This document shows, piece by piece, positions 59,505 through 64,000 of a stretch of DNA of 64,000 nt. The stretch comes from Dactylonectria macrodidyma. Lineage: Eukaryota > Ascomycota > Sordariomycetes > Hypocreales > Nectriaceae. Numbering within the stretch: position 1 is the stretch's first letter; every line of letters starts with the position of its first letter. The notes beneath the pieces are model-generated. The model was not told the origin of the DNA and made no database searches. It saw only the letters and a program-made list of their open reading frames with translations. The stretch spans positions 4,092,001 to 4,156,000 of the forward strand of contig JAGMUV010000003.1 in NCBI GenBank assembly GCA_020744425.1, written 5' to 3'. The position numbers were made by a program, and so were the translations under genes.

Positions 59505-60188
59505 TAGAGTAATAATTTCAATGCAATATCGATTTCGTTACCTTGTAATCGCAGTATCTTAAACCGTTGTCCACATTAGAATATGAAGCAGTACATGTAG
59601 TAAGTAACCTCAACACAAGCTGCAAAGACGGAGTAGCGCCCCCGAACCGCTCAGTGTCCCCCATGGAGAGTGCTGTCTACTTCAACCAATCAAATCCCAT
59701 TATTAGTCGATTCAGCGCCAATGCGACGCACCATATCCAGCTAAGAAGCTCGATAAGCTAGCTGGAGGAGCTCCATGTGGAGGTGGCCAGTGGAGTGAAT
59801 GTGGAGGGGTGGAGGATGGTGGAGGGACGGGGACAAATGCCGAGCCCATCTCACTGCTTCTTGTCACAAGTTAGACCATCGAGATCGGCCTCCATATCGG
59901 GTTTGCTCCTCCGCTGCTCGGCTGCAGGCCGTCGTGCAGCATAAGAGGACGGAGGAGCACCGGGATAAGGCGAATCTCTGCATGAGACCTTGAGCTGTGG
60001 CAGTCTAGCATCGAGATTACGACATTAAGACATCAATACGTGGGGTAGCTTCGACATTATAACCACCCTGGTCGGATCTGCCTTCACCCAGCGTGTACAA
60101 CCTCAAATCGACTTTGTTTTTCTCGGCCTCTAATGAGAATAGCCTCTCACATTTGTCTCTATTGACAACAAAAGACTCCTCCTTCACA
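59505..60188. promoter_or_regulatory. Promoter region of the oxoprolinase-like gene
   Basis: About 680 bases; no gene or clear site recognised. Confidence 0.4.
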
Positions 60189-63100
60189 ATGGGTTCCCTA
60201 CCAGAACGAACCCCCGGAATCCGCATCTCCATCGACAGGGGTGGCACCTTCACAGATGTATGGACTGCCCTACTGCCGAAACTTCCATCAAAGTGAAGCT
60301 GCTCACATTCGCTACAGTGTGTCGCTACCGTTCCCGGTCGCGATGATATCTTGATCAAGCTTCTCTCCGTGGACCCCAATAATTACCCAGATGCGCCGGT
60401 GGAAGCGATCCGCAGGGTACTGGAGGAGGCTACGGGGCGGTCTTACCCCAGAGGAGAAAAGATTTCACTCAAGGGTGTTGGTATGTCGCTTTCGTCATTG
60501 AAAAGGTGACATTAAGCTAAAACAATCAATGTAGAATCCATTAGAATGGGCACAACAGTAGCGACAAATGCTCTCCTCGAGCGCAAGGGCGAGCGCACTG
60601 TGTTTGTCGTGACCAAGGGCCTCAAGGTAGGTCGACAATAGCTCGTGCGCGACACCATCTAACCGTGACGGCAGGACCTTCTACATATTGGCAACCAGTC
60701 AAGGCCAAAGTTATTCGATATGGCCATTAATAAGCCCGACACTCTGTACTCCAAAGTCATTGAGGTCGCCGAGCGAGTAACTCTAGAGTCTTGGACGGAG
60801 AGTAGGAAGCCGGCGCCGATTGATGTCGCTTCCGACTCTGCGTTGGTGGAGGGCGTTACTGGAGAGGTGGTTAGGATTCTTGAGCCATTGGGCAAGTTTA
60901 CATATGCTGCCGATGAAACGCATCATGCTAATCCTGTCTAGACCTACAGTCCACCAGAGAGTCACTGCAAGCGGCGTACGATGAGGGATTCCGATCTGTC
61001 GCCGTCTGTCTGATGCACAGCTTCACCTTCCGAGACCACGAACACGCCGTGGGAAAAATTGCAGAAGAAATTGGCTTCACGCACGTCTCATTAAGCGCCG
61101 AGCTCTCCCCCGTCGTCAAGATTGTGCCCCGCGGCAACTCGTCGACGGCGGATGCCTACCTTACCCCCGAGATCAAGCGGTACATCAGCGGCTTCGAGGC
61201 AGGCTTCGAGGACCTCAGGACGAGTGGCTGCCGCTGCGAGTTCATGCAGAGCGATGGCGGCCTTGTCGAGTTTTCTAGCTTGTCTGGACTGCGGTCTATC
61301 CTCTCGGGTCCGGCCGGCGGTGTTGTTGGGTATGCTAGGACGTGCTATGACGAGAAGGATGGAACGCCGGTTATCGGGTTCGACATGGGAGGAACGAGCA
61401 CAGATGTCTCAAGGTATGCCATGTATAACCTACTATTCCGTACCAGCTGCTGATCCAGGCCTAGATACACGGGCGAGCTGGAGCAAGTCTTCGAGACAAC
61501 CACCGCTGGTGTCATCGTCCAGAGCCCTCAGCTGGACATCAACACAGTCGCGGCAGGCGGCGGAAGCATCCTCACCTGGCAGAGCGGCATGTTCAAGGTC
61601 GGCCCAGAAAGCGCCTCTGCGAACCCAGGCCCGGCGTGCTACCGAAAGGGCGGCCCCTTGACTGTCACCGACGCCAACCTCATTCTCGGGCGGCTGCGGC
61701 CCGAGTTTTTCCCCAAGATCTTTGGGCCCAACGAGGACTTGCCTCTGGATATCGATGCTAGTCGTAGTCTATTTGAGAGTCTGACTGCTGAGATTAACGC
61801 GGAGGTTGCTGAGAAGCTGTCCGTGGAAGAGGTGGCCATCGGGTGGGTGGCTTGGAGCCCTCGCTTCTGGGATTAAGGCTAACATGTTGAACAGATTCCT
61901 CGATGTTGCAAACGAGTCCATGTGCCGACCCATTCGCACGCTGACAGAGGCCAAGGGATACGATGCTGGTCTTCACAATCTCGCATCCTTTGGTGGCGCC
62001 GGAGGACAGCACGCATGCGATATTTCCACGGCGCTGGGCATCTCCCGTATCCTCATCCACAAGTACTCGTCGGTCCTCTCAGCACACGGCATGGCCCTCG
62101 CGGATGTTGTCCAAGAAGAACGCAGCCCCTCTGCTGCCATCTACTCCCCCGAGAACTTTGCGCTGTTCGCCGCTGAGCTAGACAATCTCCAAGATGCCGC
62201 CGTGGACGGCTTACTGGCGCAGCAGATGCCGAGAGAGCGCATCGTATCAGAGCGATACCTCAACATGCGCTTCCACGGCAGCGACACGGCCCTGATGATC
62301 CAGGACAAGCCCGGAAATGGGGGCTTCCTGGCCGCGTTCCAAAGGGCGCACCAGAGCCAGTTCGGCTTCTTACCCACGGGTCGAGACGTCATCGTCGACG
62401 ACTGCCGCGTGCGGTCCATCGGTCGGAGCATCGTGGATTCCGCGACGCCGTGGCCCGTCGAGCTGGCGTCTTCGAAGCCTGTCTGGACGACAAAAGCAAA
62501 TATGGCTAAAGATGTCTACTTCAAGGGCTTGGGATGGGGCAAGACGCCTGTATACGTCCTCGGCGAGCTAAACCCACATGATAAAATCCAAGGCCCAGCT
62601 TTGATCATCGACGACAAGCAAACCATCGTCATCGTGCCCGAAGCCGCAGCTACGATTCTCTCCAACACGGTCGTCATCGACGTGACGGTCGGCAGCAAGG
62701 CCAACCTGTCCTCTAAACAGGTCAATCCGATCCAATTGTCCATTTTCGGGCACCGCTTCATGGGCGTCGCGGAGCAGATGGGCCGGGCTCTGCAGAAGAC
62801 GAGCGTTAGTACTAATATCAAGGAGCGGCTGGACTTTTCGTGTACTGTTTTTTCGCCTGACGGAGGGCTGGTGGCGAATGCGCCTCATGTTCCCGCAATG
62901 GTGAGCTTGGGAATACCCTTAACGCGATGATTGGAAACTGACCGCTTGGTAGATTGGCAGCATGGCGTTTGCTGTCAAGTGGCAGATCCAGCACTGGGGA
63001 GACAAGCTTCGGCCTGGCGATGTTATTCTTTCTAACGCCCCTGGTAAGGATATCTTGGTTGTTTGAAACTTGGTCTATGTCTAATGCAATGTCTCTAGAT

Positions 63101-64000
63101 TGTGGCGGCACTCACTTGCCAGACCTTACAGTCATTACACCCGTCTTCAATGCTGAGGGGACCAAGATCATATTCTGGACCGCATCACGAGGTCATCATG
63201 CAGATGTGAGAAACCGCCCTGTCATCCTCCTTTCCCTATGCTCATACTGACACATTTCAGATCGGTGGCATTCTCCCCGGTAGTATGCCCCCCAATTCGA
63301 AAGAACTCTGGGAAGAAGGCGCCGTGATCAAGGCGTTCAAAGTAATCGAAGGAGGAGAGTTTAAAGAAGAGGAGTTAACGGAGCTGCTCATGGCGCCATC
63401 CAAGTCCCCCGGCTGCCAGGGTACTCGCTGCTTGAAAGACAACATCTCCGACATCAAGGCCCAGGCTGCAGCCAACCACCGTGGAAGCCAGCTGATCCAT
63501 AGCCTCATCGAGGACTACGGACTTGAGGTGGTTCAGTTCTACAGTAAGCTCTATGACACATTTGTGAAATTGGAAACTGACAATCATGTAGTGGAGGAGA
63601 TTCAAGGCGCCGCTGAGCGAGCCGTCCGCGACATGCTCAGGACCATTTACAAGTCGACGAATGGAAAGCCCCTAGAGGCGGTTGACTACATGGATGATGG
63701 AACCCCAATTCAGCTGCGAGTCAGCATCGACGAGGCGTCAGGAGGCGCCGTGTTTGACTTTGAAGGCACTGGGCCAGAGGCTTATGGTGAGATTCCCGCT
63801 CATACACATATACGTTGTGGTCGGTCCAAGAGTCAAGATGGCTAACAATGAGCAGGCAACTGGAACGCGCCTATAGCAATCTGTCACTCGGCCATCATCT
63901 TCGCCCTCAGATGCATGGTCAGCATGGACATCCCTCTGAACCAGGGCGCCATCCGCCCCATCGACATCCGCATCCCAGAGTCCTCTCTCCTCCAACCATC
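60189..64000 (+). CDS. 5-oxoprolinase/hydantoinase (HyuA-HyuB fusion), cut by window end
   Basis: Twelve exons: 60189-60257, 60318-60480, 60535-60626, 60675-60891, 60942-61413, 61465-61842, 61895-62900, 62953-63043, 63099-63205, 63261-63543, 63592-63786, 63856-64000 and on. About 1072 residues lie in the window; family length is about 1,250-1,350. The HyuA half has [22 protein letters not shown] and [11 protein letters not shown] (ATP-binding, actin-like fold); the HyuB half starts after about residue 760 ([21 protein letters not shown]). Intron 4 (60892-60941) has a GC donor in ideal context (G|GCAAGT). The enzyme opens 5-oxoproline or hydantoin rings with ATP. Without intron 1 the frame would stop at residue 35. 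Confidence 0.88.

Noticed and set aside
60189..60296. Early stop in the oxoprolinase-like gene as a frameshift or pseudogene
   Set aside because: A 60-nt GTATGG...ACAG intron (60258-60317) removes the TGA and restores the family sequence in phase.

Overview
This window is nuclear DNA from a filamentous ascomycete, most likely a Sordariomycete (placement to class is inference). The genes are broken by short introns of about 42-110 nt with GT-AG ends and fungal branch sites. The families are typical of such fungi: Zn2Cys6 regulator, HET domain, pisatin-demethylase-like P450, JEN carboxylate permease, MUP1-like and Dal5-like transporters, and an NLR-type N-terminal domain joined to an ankyrin-like tail. 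There are no operons, no CRISPR array and no recognisable complete transposon.

Layout. 0.2-10.4 kb: a possible catabolic or detoxification cluster (Gfo/Idh oxidoreductase, SDR, JEN-type transporter, P450, Zn2Cys6 regulator). 10.4-15.7 kb: a gene-poor stretch with a C2H2-like zinc-finger gene, a 73-bp tandem duplication, two groups of an 11-bp motif, and a small two-exon gene of unknown function. 15.7-20.3 kb: a conserved fungal protein with an NTase-like start, a short HET-domain gene, and a very divergent histone H3-fold gene whose first exon carries an in-frame TAG. 21.3-28.6 kb: a DUF2235 hydrolase, then two divergent flavoproteins (fructosyl/methyl amino acid oxidase-like and dimethylglycine/sarcosine dehydrogenase-like) sharing a GATA-rich intergenic region. 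29-36 kb: an NLR-N-terminal/ankyrin-like protein, a C2H2+RING protein and a secreted HEYGH metalloprotease-like protein. 36-47.8 kb: amino acid permease, mpaB-like protein, tRNA-Ser(AGA), Dal5-family transporter, a large fungal membrane protein and an F-box/ankyrin protein. 49-64 kb: mostly small-molecule enzymes (FMN monooxygenase, secreted M14 carboxypeptidase, 3-hydroxyisobutyrate dehydrogenase-like, eEF1Bgamma-type GST, DapA-family aldolase, aspartate aminotransferase, and a 12-exon oxoprolinase/hydantoinase that runs off the right edge).

Exon structures were rebuilt by hand from splice signals, reading phase and family knowledge. For most genes the phases close exactly. The 5' ends of the C2H2 gene (~11.7 kb) and the HET gene (~18.6 kb) are unresolved. 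Several real genes are not visible as single open frames: the small gene at 14.4 kb, the H3-like gene, and terminal exons of the P450, SDR, Dal5-family transporter and aminotransferase genes.
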